A stretch of 64,000 nt of DNA from an uncultured bacterium. Lineage in GTDB: Bacteria > Bacteroidota > Bacteroidia > Bacteroidales > Bacteroidaceae. This document shows, piece by piece, positions 25,826-35,092 of this stretch (positions are counted from its first letter, which is position 1; the number at the start of each line of letters is the position of its first letter). The notes under the pieces were generated by a model. That model saw only the letters and a program-made list of their open reading frames with translations. It was not told where the DNA came from and did no database searches. The stretch is taken from positions 1-64,000 of the forward strand of contig CAJMMQ010000012.1 in assembly GCA_905214625.1 (NCBI GenBank), in the 5' to 3' direction. The position numbers and the translations under genes are program-made.

Positions 25826-27808
25826 TTAGTTCTTATAATTTCTGGTTTGTACTTTTATTGCTTCATAGTGCAGAGGCTCCTTGATAAGCTCGGGCGCCTT
25901 CTCGTCGCTGCCCTGGTACTCCCAGCAGCCTACATAGAAGAAGTTTTCGTCGTCGCGCTTAGCCTCGCCTTCCTCAGTCTGGTACTCCTCACGGAAGTGA
26001 CCGCCGCATGACTCGTTACGAGAGAGAGCGTCGTAAGCCACGAGCTCGCCCATAGTGATGAAGTCGCGCAGGTGTATAGCCTTGTCAAGCTCGGTGTTAA
26101 GACCCTCTTTCGAGCCCGGGATAAACAGGTTGGTCTCAAACTCCTTGCGTATTTTCTTAATCTTCTCAAGACCTGTCTTCAGGCCCTCGGCTGTGCGGCC
26201 CATGCCCACATACTCCCACATTACGTGGCCAAGCTCCTTGTGGATTGAGTCTACAGAGCGCTTGCCCTTGATGTTCATCAGGCGGTCGATTTCAGCCTGA
26301 ACGGCCTTTTCAGCCTCCTCAAACTCGGGCAGGTCGGTGCTGAGACGCGGCCAGATAGACTGGTCGGCCAGATAGTTCTGTATTGTGTAAGGCAGAACGA
26401 AGTAGCCGTCGGCCAGACCCTGCATAAGAGCAGACGCTCCAAGACGGTTGGCACCGTGGTCAGAGAAGTTGCACTCGCCGATGGCGAACAGACCTGTGAT
26501 GCTTGTCATGAGCTCATAGTCAACCCAGATACCGCCCATTGTATAGTGGATGGCAGGATAAATCATCATCGGGTTGTAATACTTCACGCCGTTAATCTCG
26601 TTTGCAAGCTCGCCCGGATTAACGTCTGTGATTTCCTCATACATGTCGAAGAGGTTGCCGTAGCGCTGGCGAACAACGTCGATGCCGAGGCGCTCGATGC
26701 TCTCTGAGAAGTCGAGGAACACGGCCAGACCTGTGTTGTTAACGCCGAAACCCTTGTCGCAGCGCTCCTTGGCAGCACGCGAAGCAACGTCGCGGGGAAC
26801 AAGGTTACCGAATGCCGGATAGCGGCGCTCCAGATAGTAGTCGCGGTCTTCCTCAGGAATGTCGCTTCCCTTCTTTGTTCCTGCCTGCAGAGCCTTGGCG
26901 TCCTCAAGCTTCTTGGGCACCCAGATACGTCCGTCGTTACGCAGAGACTCAGACATAAGCGTAAGCTTTGACTGGTTGTCACCGTGCACGGGGATACATG
27001 TCGGGTGGATCTGAACATAAGAAGGATTAGCGAAATAAGCGCCCTTGCGGTAGCAAGACATGGCTGCCGTACAGTTGCAGCCCATGGCGTTGGTTGAAAG
27101 GAAGTATGTGTTACCGTATCCGCCGGTAGCTATAACCACTGCGTTGGCAGAGAAGCGCTCCAGCTCTCCGGTTACAAGATTCTTGGCAATGATACCGCGT
27201 GCGCGGCCGTCAACAAGCACTACGTCCTCCATTTCGTAGCGGGTGTAGAGCTTAACGCGGCCTGCGTGAATCTGGCAGCTGAGTGCAGAGTAGGCACCGA
27301 GCAGCAGCTGCTGGCCTGTCTGACCCTTAGCGTAGAATGTACGTGACACCTGAGCGCCGCCGAAAGAACGGTTGGCAAGCATGCCGCCGTACTCGCGAGC
27401 GAAAGGAACGCCCTGGGCAACACACTGGTCGATGATGCTGTTAGACACCTCTGCCAGACGGTAAACGTTGGCCTCGCGGGCACGGTAGTCACCACCCTTC
27501 ACGGTGTCGTAGAACAGACGGTAAACAGAGTCGCCGTCGTTCTGATAATTCTTGGCAGCGTTGATACCGCCCTGAGCGGCTATAGAGTGAGCGCGGCGCG
27601 GAGAATCCTGTATGCAGAAGTTCAACACGTTGAAGCCCATCTCGCCAAGGCTGGCTGCTGCACTGGCACCGGCCAGACCCGTACCTACGACGATAACGTC
27701 GAGCTTCAGCTTGTTCTTAGGGTTAACCAGGCGCTGATGTGCCTTATAGTTGGTCCATTTTTCAGCTATCGGACCTTCAGGTATTCTGGAATCTATTTGT
27801 TTTGCCAT
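25826..27808 (-). CDS. frdA: Fumarate reductase / succinate dehydrogenase flavoprotein subunit
   Basis: 660 residues, the length of the Wolinella/Bacteroides-type (class B/E-like) flavoproteins. The FAD fold [15 protein letters not shown] is at the N-terminus, the [14 protein letters not shown] segment carries the His that binds FAD covalently in this family, and active-site region [10 protein letters not shown] and HPT follow. It reduces fumarate at the cytoplasmic face. It lies 52 bp after frdC and 4 bp before frdB. Confidence 0.95.
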   Translation of the reverse strand: MAKQIDSRIPEGPIAEKWTNYKAHQRLVNPKNKLKLDVIVVGTGLAGASAAASLGEMGFNVLNFCIQDSPRRAHSIAAQGGINAAKNYQNDGDSVYRLFYDTVKGGDYRAREANVYRLAEVSNSIIDQCVAQGVPFAREYGGMLANRSFGGAQVSRTFYAKGQTGQQLLLGAYSALSCQIHAGRVKLYTRYEMEDVVLVDGRARGIIAKNLVTGELERFSANAVVIATGGYGNTYFLSTNAMGCNCTAAMSCYRKGAYFANPSYVQIHPTCIPVHGDNQSKLTLMSESLRNDGRIWVPKKLEDAKALQAGTKKGSDIPEEDRDYYLERRYPAFGNLVPRDVASRAAKERCDKGFGVNNTGLAVFLDFSESIERLGIDVVRQRYGNLFDMYEEITDVNPGELANEINGVKYYNPMMIYPAIHYTMGGIWVDYELMTSITGLFAIGECNFSDHGANRLGASALMQGLADGYFVLPYTIQNYLADQSIWPRLSTDLPEFEEAEKAVQAEIDRLMNIKGKRSVDSIHKELGHVMWEYVGMGRTAEGLKTGLEKIKKIRKEFETNLFIPGSKEGLNTELDKAIHLRDFITMGELVAYDALSRNESCGGHFREEYQTEEGEAKRDDENFFYVGCWEYQGSDEKAPELIKEPLHYEAIKVQTRNYKN

Positions 27809-27860
27809 AATATTCTTTCTAAATAATTATGAATTTTGAGTTACGCATTTTGAACTACAA

Positions 27861-28538
27861 TTACAACAGGCTCGGCGCGCATCCGAAAGCGAAAGCAAGC
27901 ACAACGACGAGGAAGCCCAGCATGAGAAGCGTGGTGTAAACCAGGCCGATGACCTTCCAGCGCTGGAACCAAACCTTGCCGCTCCATCCGAAAGTCTGCA
28001 TTGCGCTCCAGAATCCGTGTGAGAGGTGGAACCAGATTGCAGCAAGCCAGATGATGTAAAGCACCACGTAAACCGGGCAAGAGAATGTGTCTACGATGTA
28101 GGCAAAGCCGTCTGCCGGATGATGAGGAACGATGATGCCTGTCAGTTCAGCAAACATCATGTTGTACCAGAAGTTGAACAAGTGAAGCAGAAGACCGAGC
28201 AGAACGATGATGCCGAGCACCAGCATGTTCTGAGAAGCCCACTCCACCTTTGACGGACGTGTTGTCACAGCGTAGCGCTCGTTTCCGCGTGCACGGCGGT
28301 TCTGCATTGTGAGCAAGAACGCATATACGATGTGAATCACCGCAAGAGCTGCAAGAGCCAGAGTGGCAACAAGTGCATACCAGTTGGCTCCGAGGAACTC
28401 ACAAACCATGTTGTAAGCATCTCCTGAGAAAAGAGCTACTACGTTCATTGACATGTGGAACGTCAAGAACAGGATAAGCGCAATACCCGTTACGGACATC
28501 ACGACTTTCCTTCCAATAGATGAATTACATAACCACAT
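27861..28538 (-). CDS. frdC: Fumarate reductase / succinate dehydrogenase cytochrome b subunit
   Basis: 225 residues with five predicted membrane helices. Candidate haem-binding histidines fall in FLTFHMSMN, VIHIVYAF, LLHLFNFW and WFHLSHGFW, as in di-haem cytochrome b subunits of the Bacteroides/Wolinella type. It anchors FrdA/B and exchanges electrons with menaquinol. First gene of the operon; a -7 box lies 130 bp upstream. Confidence 0.93.
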   Translation of the reverse strand: MWLCNSSIGRKVVMSVTGIALILFLTFHMSMNVVALFSGDAYNMVCEFLGANWYALVATLALAALAVIHIVYAFLLTMQNRRARGNERYAVTTRPSKVEWASQNMLVLGIIVLLGLLLHLFNFWYNMMFAELTGIIVPHHPADGFAYIVDTFSCPVYVVLYIIWLAAIWFHLSHGFWSAMQTFGWSGKVWFQRWKVIGLVYTTLLMLGFLVVVLAFAFGCAPSLL

Positions 28539-28670
28539 AAATGATTGAAATTTAAGTATTTAACTGTATTAATTAATAATGTTTCTCTACATTTAAGTGA
28601 ACTGCATAACCCAAGGTCTGCCACGCTGCAATACCTTCTTTTAGGTATTTTAGCGTTTATTATGAGGATG

Positions 28671-28678
28671 CAAATATA
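28671..28678 (-). promoter_or_regulatory. Bacteroidetes -7 box (TATATTTG) for frdCAB
   Basis: CAAATATA on the + strand; predicted start near 28664, leader ~125 nt. Confidence 0.55.
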
Positions 28679-28731
28679 CTCTATTTTAGCGATAAATCAA
28701 ACTATTTCATCAAAAATTCAATTTAATTTCT

Positions 28732-28739
28732 TACTTTTG
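28732..28739 (+). promoter_or_regulatory. Bacteroidetes -7 box (TACTTTTG) for mnmG
   Basis: 39 bp before the ATG at 28778. Divergent from the frd promoter 60 bp away. Confidence 0.6.
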
Positions 28740-28777
28740 CGCCAAATTGATATTGCTCTAAAAATTATAAGGATAAT

Positions 28778-30649
28778 ATGCTTCTTAAATATGACGTCAT
28801 TGTGATTGGCGGCGGACACGCCGGCTGCGAGGCTGCCACGGCCTCGGCCAACATGGGCGCAAGCACGTGCCTGGTTACGATGGACATGAACAAAATTGCG
28901 CAGATGAGCTGCAACCCGGCCATCGGCGGAATAGCAAAAGGACAGATTGTCAGGGAAATCGACGCGCTGGGCGGACAGACGGCAATAGTGACCGATGCCA
29001 CGGCCATACAGTTCAGGATGCTCAACCGCTCAAAAGGTCCGGCGGTGTGGAGCCCGAGGGCACAATGCGACAGAGGCAAGTTTATATGGAAATGGCGCGA
29101 GGTGCTCGACACGACGCCTAACCTCGACATCTGGCAGGACGAAGCCTGCGAGCTTATTGTAGAGCACGGCGAGGCCACGGGCGTGAGAACTGTGTGGGGC
29201 GTTGAGCTGAGAGCCAAGAGCGTGGTGATAACGGCAGGCACCTTCCTGAACGGACTGCTGCACATAGGACGCAAGCAGCTGCCGGGCGGACGCATAGCCG
29301 AGCCGGCCGTGAAAGACCTTACAGAAAGCATAACACGACACGGAATAAGAAGCGAAAGGATGAAGACCGGCACGCCGGTGCGCATAGACATGAGGTCGGT
29401 ACACTTTGAGGACATGGAGATACAGGAGGGCGAAAACGACTTCCACCAGTTCAGCTTCATGGCCCCCCACCGGCAACTCAGGCAGCTGCCGTGCTGGACT
29501 TGCTACACAAACAAGGAGGTGCACGAGACGCTGAGAAGCGGACTGGCCGACTCGCCGCTCTACAACGGACAGATACAGAGCATAGGGCCGCGCTATTGCC
29601 CATCGATAGAAACCAAGCTGGTTACCTTCCCCGACAAGGAGCAGCATCCGCTGTTTCTCGAGCCTGAAGGCGAAACCACCAACGAGATGTATCTCAACGG
29701 ATTTTCGTCGAGCATGCCCATGGACGTGCAGATTGCCGCACTGAGAAAAATTCCGGCGCTGCGCGACGCCAAGGTATATCGTCCGGGCTACGCCATAGAG
29801 TACGACTTCTTCGACCCGACGCAGCTCGACCACTCGTTAGAGTCTAAAATAATAAAAGGTCTGTTCCTTGCCGGACAGGTGAACGGAACTACAGGATACG
29901 AGGAGGCAGGCGGCCAGGGTACCATTGCCGGAATAAACGCGGCGATAAGATGCGGCGGAGGCGAGCCGTTTATCCTTCACCGCGACGAGGCTTACATCGG
30001 CGTGCTCATTGACGACCTCGTGACCAAAGGCGTTGACGAGCCTTACCGAATGTTCACCAGCCGCGCCGAATACAGAATACTGTTAAGGCAGGACGATGCC
30101 GACGCCCGACTGACCGAGAAGGCTTACAACCTCGGCCTGGCCAAGCGCGACAGATACGACTGGTGGATGCAGAAGAAGGAAGCGATGGAAAGCATAATAA
30201 ACTTCTGCGCCACAGCTCACGTCAAGCCGAATGACATAAACCCGGCGCTGGAGTCGCTCGGCACCACCCCGCTGCGCGAGGGATGCAAGCTGATAGACCT
30301 CGTGGCACGTCCGCAGATTAACCTGCAAAATCTTTCTGAGCTTGTGCCCGAACTGAAGCAGCTCATAGCCTCGCTGCCCAACCGCAACGATGAAACGGCA
30401 GAGGCGGCAGAGATTAAAATGAAATACAAAGGATACATCGAACGGGAGCGAATGGTGGCCGACAAGATGCACCGTCTGGAGAACATCAAGATAAAGGGCC
30501 ATTTCAACTATCTTGAGATGGAACAGCTCTCGACAGAGGCCCGTCAAAAGCTCGCAAAAATCAACCCCGACACCCTGGCTCAGGCAAGCCGTATTCCGGG
30601 TGTGTCACCAAGCGACATCAACATCATGCTGATACTCATGAACAGATGA
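28778..30649 (+). CDS. mnmG: tRNA wobble-uridine modification flavoprotein MnmG (GidA)
   Basis: 623 residues. Dinucleotide fold GGGHAGCEAA near residue 8, CNPAIGGIAKGQIVREIDALGG, and KTGTPVRID are GidA signatures, and the C-terminal helical MnmE-binding domain is complete. With MnmE it installs cmnm5 at U34 of several tRNAs. In many bacteria it lies near the replication origin and partition genes. Here a parS-like site begins 11 bp after its stop codon. First gene of a conserved-looking series with apt, uvrC, dtd, mazG-like and deoC. Confidence 0.96.
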   Translation: MLLKYDVIVIGGGHAGCEAATASANMGASTCLVTMDMNKIAQMSCNPAIGGIAKGQIVREIDALGGQTAIVTDATAIQFRMLNRSKGPAVWSPRAQCDRGKFIWKWREVLDTTPNLDIWQDEACELIVEHGEATGVRTVWGVELRAKSVVITAGTFLNGLLHIGRKQLPGGRIAEPAVKDLTESITRHGIRSERMKTGTPVRIDMRSVHFEDMEIQEGENDFHQFSFMAPHRQLRQLPCWTCYTNKEVHETLRSGLADSPLYNGQIQSIGPRYCPSIETKLVTFPDKEQHPLFLEPEGETTNEMYLNGFSSSMPMDVQIAALRKIPALRDAKVYRPGYAIEYDFFDPTQLDHSLESKIIKGLFLAGQVNGTTGYEEAGGQGTIAGINAAIRCGGGEPFILHRDEAYIGVLIDDLVTKGVDEPYRMFTSRAEYRILLRQDDADARLTEKAYNLGLAKRDRYDWWMQKKEAMESIINFCATAHVKPNDINPALESLGTTPLREGCKLIDLVARPQINLQNLSELVPELKQLIASLPNRNDETAEAAEIKMKYKGYIERERMVADKMHRLENIKIKGHFNYLEMEQLSTEARQKLAKINPDTLAQASRIPGVSPSDINIMLILMNR

Positions 30650-30659
30650 CGTACGGTGA

Positions 30660-30675
30660 TGTTTCACGTGAAACA
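30660..30675. promoter_or_regulatory. parS-like ParB-binding site 1
   Basis: TGTTTCACGTGAAACA, a perfect 16-bp palindrome matching the bacterial parS consensus TGTTNCACGTGAAACA. It lies between mnmG and apt. Confidence 0.8.
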
Positions 30676-30913
30676 AAATGAGCATTTTTTGTTAAGCTAA
30701 AACGTTGAAACCGACTGAAAGATAGCAAGATACAAATTCGGGACACAAATTTACTTCAACGTAAAATTTGATGTTCCGCACGATAAAAAGGAGCAATATT
30801 TCAAACTATCTGACTCCTCTTATTAGTCAACAAGAGTGCCCCTGCAAGGGCATGGCTCTGCCCTGCCCCGACGGCTGACGGCCAAGCGCAGAAAAGGTAC
30901 AGAGAAGGCTTTT

Positions 30914-31001
30914 TCTAAAAGGTGGCCTTTTAGCGTGCAAAAGGTATCCTTTCGGGCTGTAAAAGGCCACCTTTTGCAAGCCAAAAGACGGCCTTTTGGA
31001 A
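30914..31001 (+). repeat. 88-bp element (4 x 22 bp)
   Basis: Units begin at 30914, 30936, 30958 and 30980, with cores such as AAAAGGTGGCCTTTT. It lies between parS site 1 and apt. The rest of this 586-bp gap shows no gene. Confidence 0.9.
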
Positions 31002-31235
31002 AACCGTTTAAAACAGGGCAAAGCAGCGCTGCTGACATGTCAACCTGCAAGAAGCAAGAAAGCAAGGCATGAAATACGAGCCGCAGCACAATCACCGGCA
31101 AGCGAGGCAGAAACGGAATGGCCGGAACAATCATCAACAATATGCCTGTGCATATTGCATGTACGGTAAAAAACGCCGAAACATAAGCAACAGAACATAA
31201 CATTAATATAAAATACGTAATAAAAGAAAGAAAAG

Positions 31236-31766
31236 ATGAACAACAAGATTTTATTGGAAAATCTGAGATGTATTCCTGATTTTCCGAAAAAAGGAGTAAA
31301 CTTCAGAGACGTTACCACACTCTTCAGAAGTCCCGAATGTCTCCAGATAATGGAAGACGAACTGTACGAAATGTATAAAGACAAGGGCGTAACGAAGATT
31401 GTAGGCATCGAAAGCCGCGGATTCGTAATGGCGTCTGCATTGGCCATACGGCTTAATGCCGGCGTGGTATTATGCCGCAAGCCCGGCAAACTGCCAGGAG
31501 AAACTATCCAGGAAAGCTACTCAAAAGAATACGGAACTGACACGATAGAGATACATAAAGACGCTATATCGGAGAACGACGTAATACTCCTGCACGACGA
31601 TTTGCTGGCTACAGGCGGCACAATGAAGGCAGCCTACAATCTGGTAAAGAAGTTCCATCCGAAAAAAATCTACGTAAACTTCCTCATAGAACTCACCCGC
31701 GAAGGAATGAACGGACGCGACAACTTTGAAAAAGGTACAGATATAACAAGTTTGTTGGAGGTATAG
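31236..31766 (+). CDS. apt: Adenine phosphoribosyltransferase
   Basis: 176 residues, normal size. N-terminal FPKKGVNFRDVT and GIESRGFVMA, and a PRPP-binding loop ILLHDDLLATGGTM (~residues 118-131), identify Apt. It salvages adenine to AMP with PRPP. The gene is bracketed by two parS-like sites, at 30660 and 32039. Downstream it is followed by an inverted pair of 9-nt repeat arms. Confidence 0.95.
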   Translation: MNNKILLENLRCIPDFPKKGVNFRDVTTLFRSPECLQIMEDELYEMYKDKGVTKIVGIESRGFVMASALAIRLNAGVVLCRKPGKLPGETIQESYSKEYGTDTIEIHKDAISENDVILLHDDLLATGGTMKAAYNLVKKFHPKKIYVNFLIELTREGMNGRDNFEKGTDITSLLEV

Positions 31767-31773
31767 TTTATAC

Positions 31774-31836
31774 AGGAGTTAAAGTAGTTAAAGTAGTTAT
31801 CGCCCACTGCGTGGGCTAAGTAGTTAAAGTCATTAG
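31774..31836 (-). repeat. 9-nt TTAACT-type repeat with hairpin, left arm
   Basis: AGGAGTTAAAGTAGTTAA units around hairpin GCCCAC-GCA-GTGGGC, ending in AAAGTCATTAG. It starts 8 bp after apt. Confidence 0.8.
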
Positions 31837-31990
31837 TATGTAACTTTATTACAACGTTATTTGCGTGTGCCGATAGGCAGCAATACTTCAGGCCGCAACA
31901 GACATAACGCGACAACATACACTTGTATAAGCAAATGGTATGCAACAATAATATTTATAGCAAATAGCATATTTAATCAAAAAAGCATAT

Positions 31991-32030
31991 GGCTTTAACT
32001 ACTATAACTACTTTAACTTCTCTAACTACC
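31991..32030 (+). repeat. 9-nt TTAACT-type repeat, right arm
   Basis: GGCTTTAACTACTATAACTA and following units, without the central hairpin. Inverted partner of 31774-31836; the spacer is ~155 bp. Immediately followed by parS-like site 2. Confidence 0.75.
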
Positions 32031-32038
32031 TTCTTTAA

Positions 32039-32054
32039 AGTTTCACGTGAAACA
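32039..32054. promoter_or_regulatory. parS-like ParB-binding site 2
   Basis: AGTTTCACGTGAAACA: the 14-bp core GTTTCACGTGAAAC is perfect, with only the outermost base off consensus. It lies 41 bp upstream of uvrC and 1.38 kb from site 1. Confidence 0.75.
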
Positions 32055-32094
32055 AAATTTCTCAAAACCATTTTAAATAAGGCACTTACGCGGC

Positions 32095-33972
32095 ATGACT
32101 AAAGAAGAAAACGAGAAGAGGCTGGCACGACTGAAGGCTATAGTGAGCAACCTGCCTGACAAGCCTGGCAGCTATCAGTATTACGACGAGAGCGGCACAA
32201 TAATATATGTGGGCAAGGCCAAAAACCTGAAGAACCGTGTGTCGTCGTATTTCCATAAAGAAGTTGACAGATTCAAGACCAAAGTGCTTGTCAGCAAGAT
32301 TCACGACATAACCTATACCGTTGTCAACAGCGAGGAAGACGCCCTGCTGCTAGAGAACAGTCTGATAAAGAAATATCAGCCCAAATACAACATTCTGCTC
32401 AAAGACGGCAAGACCTACCCCTCTATCTGCGTTACCAAAGAATATCTGCCGCGCATATTCAAGACACGCACCATAAACAAAAAATGGGGCACTTATTATG
32501 GCCCGTACAGCCATATAGCGTCGATGTATGCCATACTCGACCTGATAAAGAAGCTCTACAAGCCCCGCACCTGCCGCTATCCGATAACGCGCGAGGGCAT
32601 TGAACAGGGCAAATATAAGCCCTGTCTGGAGTATCATATACACAACTGCGGCGCGCCATGCATAGGCAAACAAAGCCTTGAGGAGTATCAGGAGAACATC
32701 GCACAGGCACGCGAAATATTGAAAGGAAACACGCGCGAATTGTCGAAAACGCTCTTCACACAGATGCAGAAACTGGCCGAAGAACTGCGTTTTGAAGAAG
32801 CGGAGAGCATAAAGCAGAAGTATCTGCTGCTCGAAAATTTCTGTTCAAAGAGCGAAGTGGTGAGCCATACTATCAATAACGTTGACGTTTTCTCGGTCAC
32901 AGACGATGAAAAAAATGCCTACGTGAACTATATCCACGTGATGAACGGCAGCATAAACCAGGCCTTCACGTTCGAGATGAAGAAGAAGCTGAACGAGAGC
33001 GAAGACGAGATTCTGCAGCTCGGAATACTCCAGATACGCGAGAAAGTGGGCAGCACGTCAAAAGAAATAATAGTGCCTTTTGCCCCCGACATGACGCTCG
33101 AGGGCGTTACATTCACCGTGCCGCAGCGAGGCGACAAGAAAACGCTGCTCGACCTGTCGGTGATGAACGGCAAACAATACCGCTTCGACCGTCTGAAACA
33201 GGCAGAAAAACTCAATCCGGAGCAGAAATCCGTGCGCCTTATGAAGGAAATTCAGAACGCTCTGAAGCTGCCTAAAATGCCTTATCAGATAGAGATGTTC
33301 GACAACTCTAACATCAGCGGAACCGACGCCGTGGCGGCCTGCGTGGTGTTCAAGAAGATGAAACCGAGCAAGAAAGACTACAGGAAATACATAATAAAGA
33401 CGGTTACCGGCCCGGACGACTATGCCTCGATGCAAGAGGTTGTAAGGCGACGCTACACCCGTCTGCGCGACGAGGGACAGCCCCTGCCCGACCTCATAAT
33501 AACCGACGGCGGACAGGGACAGATGAGCGTGGTAAGAGAGGTGGTTGAGGGCGAGCTTCATCTCGACATTCCGATAGCCGGACTGGCCAAAAACGACCGC
33601 CACCGCACAAACGAACTGCTCTACGGATGGCCGCCCGTGGTGGTTGGAATGAAGACCGACAGCGAGCTTTTCCACCTGCTTACACACATGCAGGACGAGG
33701 TGCACCGCTTTGCCATAACCTTCCACCGCGACAAGCGCAGCAAGCATGCGCTCCACTCGGAACTCGACGACATCAAAGGCATCGGGCCTAAGACAAAAGG
33801 CCTGCTTATAAAGGAGCTGAAGACGGTTAAGCGCATAAAGGAAACCGACCTGCCGACGCTGACATCGCTGCTCGGAAAAGCCAAGGGAACAATCGTGTAC
33901 AACCACTTCAACGGCGAGCCGCAAGACAGCATCGGGACAGACATCGCAGTGACGCTGAAAGATGATGAATAA
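32095..33972 (+). CDS. uvrC: Excinuclease ABC subunit C
   Basis: 625 residues. GIY-YIG nuclease domain at the N-terminus (GSYQYYDESGTIIYVGKAKN), UvrB-binding UVR motif near residues 205-235, UvrC RNase H-like domain (IEMFDNSNISG, LIITDGGQGQ) and C-terminal helix-hairpin-helix (IKGIGPKTKGLLIKEL). It makes both incisions in nucleotide excision repair. Full length with no anomalies. Confidence 0.96.
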   Translation: MTKEENEKRLARLKAIVSNLPDKPGSYQYYDESGTIIYVGKAKNLKNRVSSYFHKEVDRFKTKVLVSKIHDITYTVVNSEEDALLLENSLIKKYQPKYNILLKDGKTYPSICVTKEYLPRIFKTRTINKKWGTYYGPYSHIASMYAILDLIKKLYKPRTCRYPITREGIEQGKYKPCLEYHIHNCGAPCIGKQSLEEYQENIAQAREILKGNTRELSKTLFTQMQKLAEELRFEEAESIKQKYLLLENFCSKSEVVSHTINNVDVFSVTDDEKNAYVNYIHVMNGSINQAFTFEMKKKLNESEDEILQLGILQIREKVGSTSKEIIVPFAPDMTLEGVTFTVPQRGDKKTLLDLSVMNGKQYRFDRLKQAEKLNPEQKSVRLMKEIQNALKLPKMPYQIEMFDNSNISGTDAVAACVVFKKMKPSKKDYRKYIIKTVTGPDDYASMQEVVRRRYTRLRDEGQPLPDLIITDGGQGQMSVVREVVEGELHLDIPIAGLAKNDRHRTNELLYGWPPVVVGMKTDSELFHLLTHMQDEVHRFAITFHRDKRSKHALHSELDDIKGIGPKTKGLLIKELKTVKRIKETDLPTLTSLLGKAKGTIVYNHFNGEPQDSIGTDIAVTLKDDE

Positions 33973-34041
33973 GCCTGCGAAAAGCCCCTCAGAAGGCTCT
34001 GCAAAGCTGTGAACAATAACGCCAAAGGCCGAAGAAAACAA

Positions 34042-34056
34042 AGCCCTTAAAGGGCT
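34042..34056. other. Small palindrome between uvrC and dtd
   Basis: AGCCCTT-A-AAGGGCT, followed 10 bp later by a short T run. A weak terminator at best. Confidence 0.35.
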
Positions 34057-34127
34057 AAAATAACCTTTTTTCAGATAAAACATTTGGCAATAAACAGGAT
34101 AAACGCTAACTTTACAACTAAAAACAG

Positions 34128-34580
34128 ATGAAAATAGTAATACAGCGCGTAAGCCGCGCGTCGGTAACAATTGACGGAAAGGTAAAGTCGGCCATAGGCA
34201 AGGGCTACATGATACTGCTCGGAGTGGCCGAAGGCGACACGCCGGAAGACGTAGACTGGCTGGTAAAAAAGGTTGCCACGCTGCGCGTCTTCGACGACGA
34301 GCAGGGCGTGATGAACATACCTATAACCGCCGTTGGCGGCGACATACTCGTCATCAGCCAGTTCACCCTGCTGGCGTCTTACAAGAAAGGCAACCGCCCC
34401 TCATGGATTCATGCCGCCAAGCACGAAGTTTCGATACCGCTATACAACGAGTTTTGCGACAAGCTGAGCCGCGAAACAGGCCGCCAGGTGGCCACGGGCG
34501 AGTTTGGAGCCGACATGAAGGTTGAGCTGGTAAACGACGGCCCCGTAACCATCTGCATGGACACCAGGCACAAGGAATAA
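34128..34580 (+). CDS. dtd: D-aminoacyl-tRNA deacylase
   Basis: 150 residues. N-terminal MKIVIQRVSRASVTI, SQFTLLA (residues ~78-84) and NDGPVTICMDT near the end are the conserved Dtd motifs; the SQ and GP elements form the chiral proofreading site. It hydrolyses D-amino acids, and Gly mis-attached to tRNA-Ala. An imperfect -7 box (TAACTTTA, 34108-34115), with TTTG 21 bp upstream of it, suggests its own promoter. Confidence 0.95.
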   Translation: MKIVIQRVSRASVTIDGKVKSAIGKGYMILLGVAEGDTPEDVDWLVKKVATLRVFDDEQGVMNIPITAVGGDILVISQFTLLASYKKGNRPSWIHAAKHEVSIPLYNEFCDKLSRETGRQVATGEFGADMKVELVNDGPVTICMDTRHKE

Positions 34581-34734
34581 TCATATCAACATTCACCAAA
34601 AGCTGCATAAAACATCAGGCAAAGCCCACGAAAACCGCATTTAAGGCTCTCTGAAGCCATAAAACGGCATTCGCGGCACAGTTGTAGGCAAAGAACAAGA
34701 AAACGCCTTACAGGCAAAATAAACGCATAAAAAT

Positions 34735-35079
34735 ATGGACAACGACATAACAATACGCGAAGCGCAGCAGCTTGTAGACCAATGGATAAGGCAGTATGGC
34801 GTGCGCTACTTCAGCGAACTTACCAACATGGCCTGCCTTACCGAGGAGGTTGGCGAGCTGGCGCGCATCATGGCCCGCAAGTATGGCGACCAGAGCTTCA
34901 AGCAGGGAGAAGAGCATGACCCGGCAGACGAGATGGCCGATGTGCTGTGGGTGCTGATGTGCCTTGCTAACCAGACCGGCGTAGACCTAACGGAGGCGCT
35001 CAGAAAGAACCTCGAAAAGAAGACCAGCCGTGACAAGACAAGGCATATTAACAATGAAAAATTAAAAAGTAAAAATTAA
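34735..35079 (+). CDS. MazG-like nucleotide pyrophosphohydrolase
   Basis: 114 residues. The MazG/dUTPase-2 metal-binding pattern is visible: TEEVGELARIM followed by DEMADVLWVL (ExxE...ExxD). It probably cleaves non-canonical or excess NTPs to NMP and pyrophosphate. The last ~8 residues (NEKLKSKN) are encoded by an AT-rich intergenic repeat like that at 9213, so the natural stop has been replaced by repeat sequence. It lies 13 bp before deoC. Confidence 0.85.
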   Translation: MDNDITIREAQQLVDQWIRQYGVRYFSELTNMACLTEEVGELARIMARKYGDQSFKQGEEHDPADEMADVLWVLMCLANQTGVDLTEALRKNLEKKTSRDKTRHINNEKLKSKN

Positions 35080-35084
35080 AAATT
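35054..35084 (+). repeat. AT-rich repeat overlapping the mazG-like stop
   Basis: GAAAAATTAAAAAGTAAAAA-type sequence, same family as the arms at 9213-9245 and 40412-40440. Confidence 0.6.
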
Positions 35085-35092
35085 ATATCATT

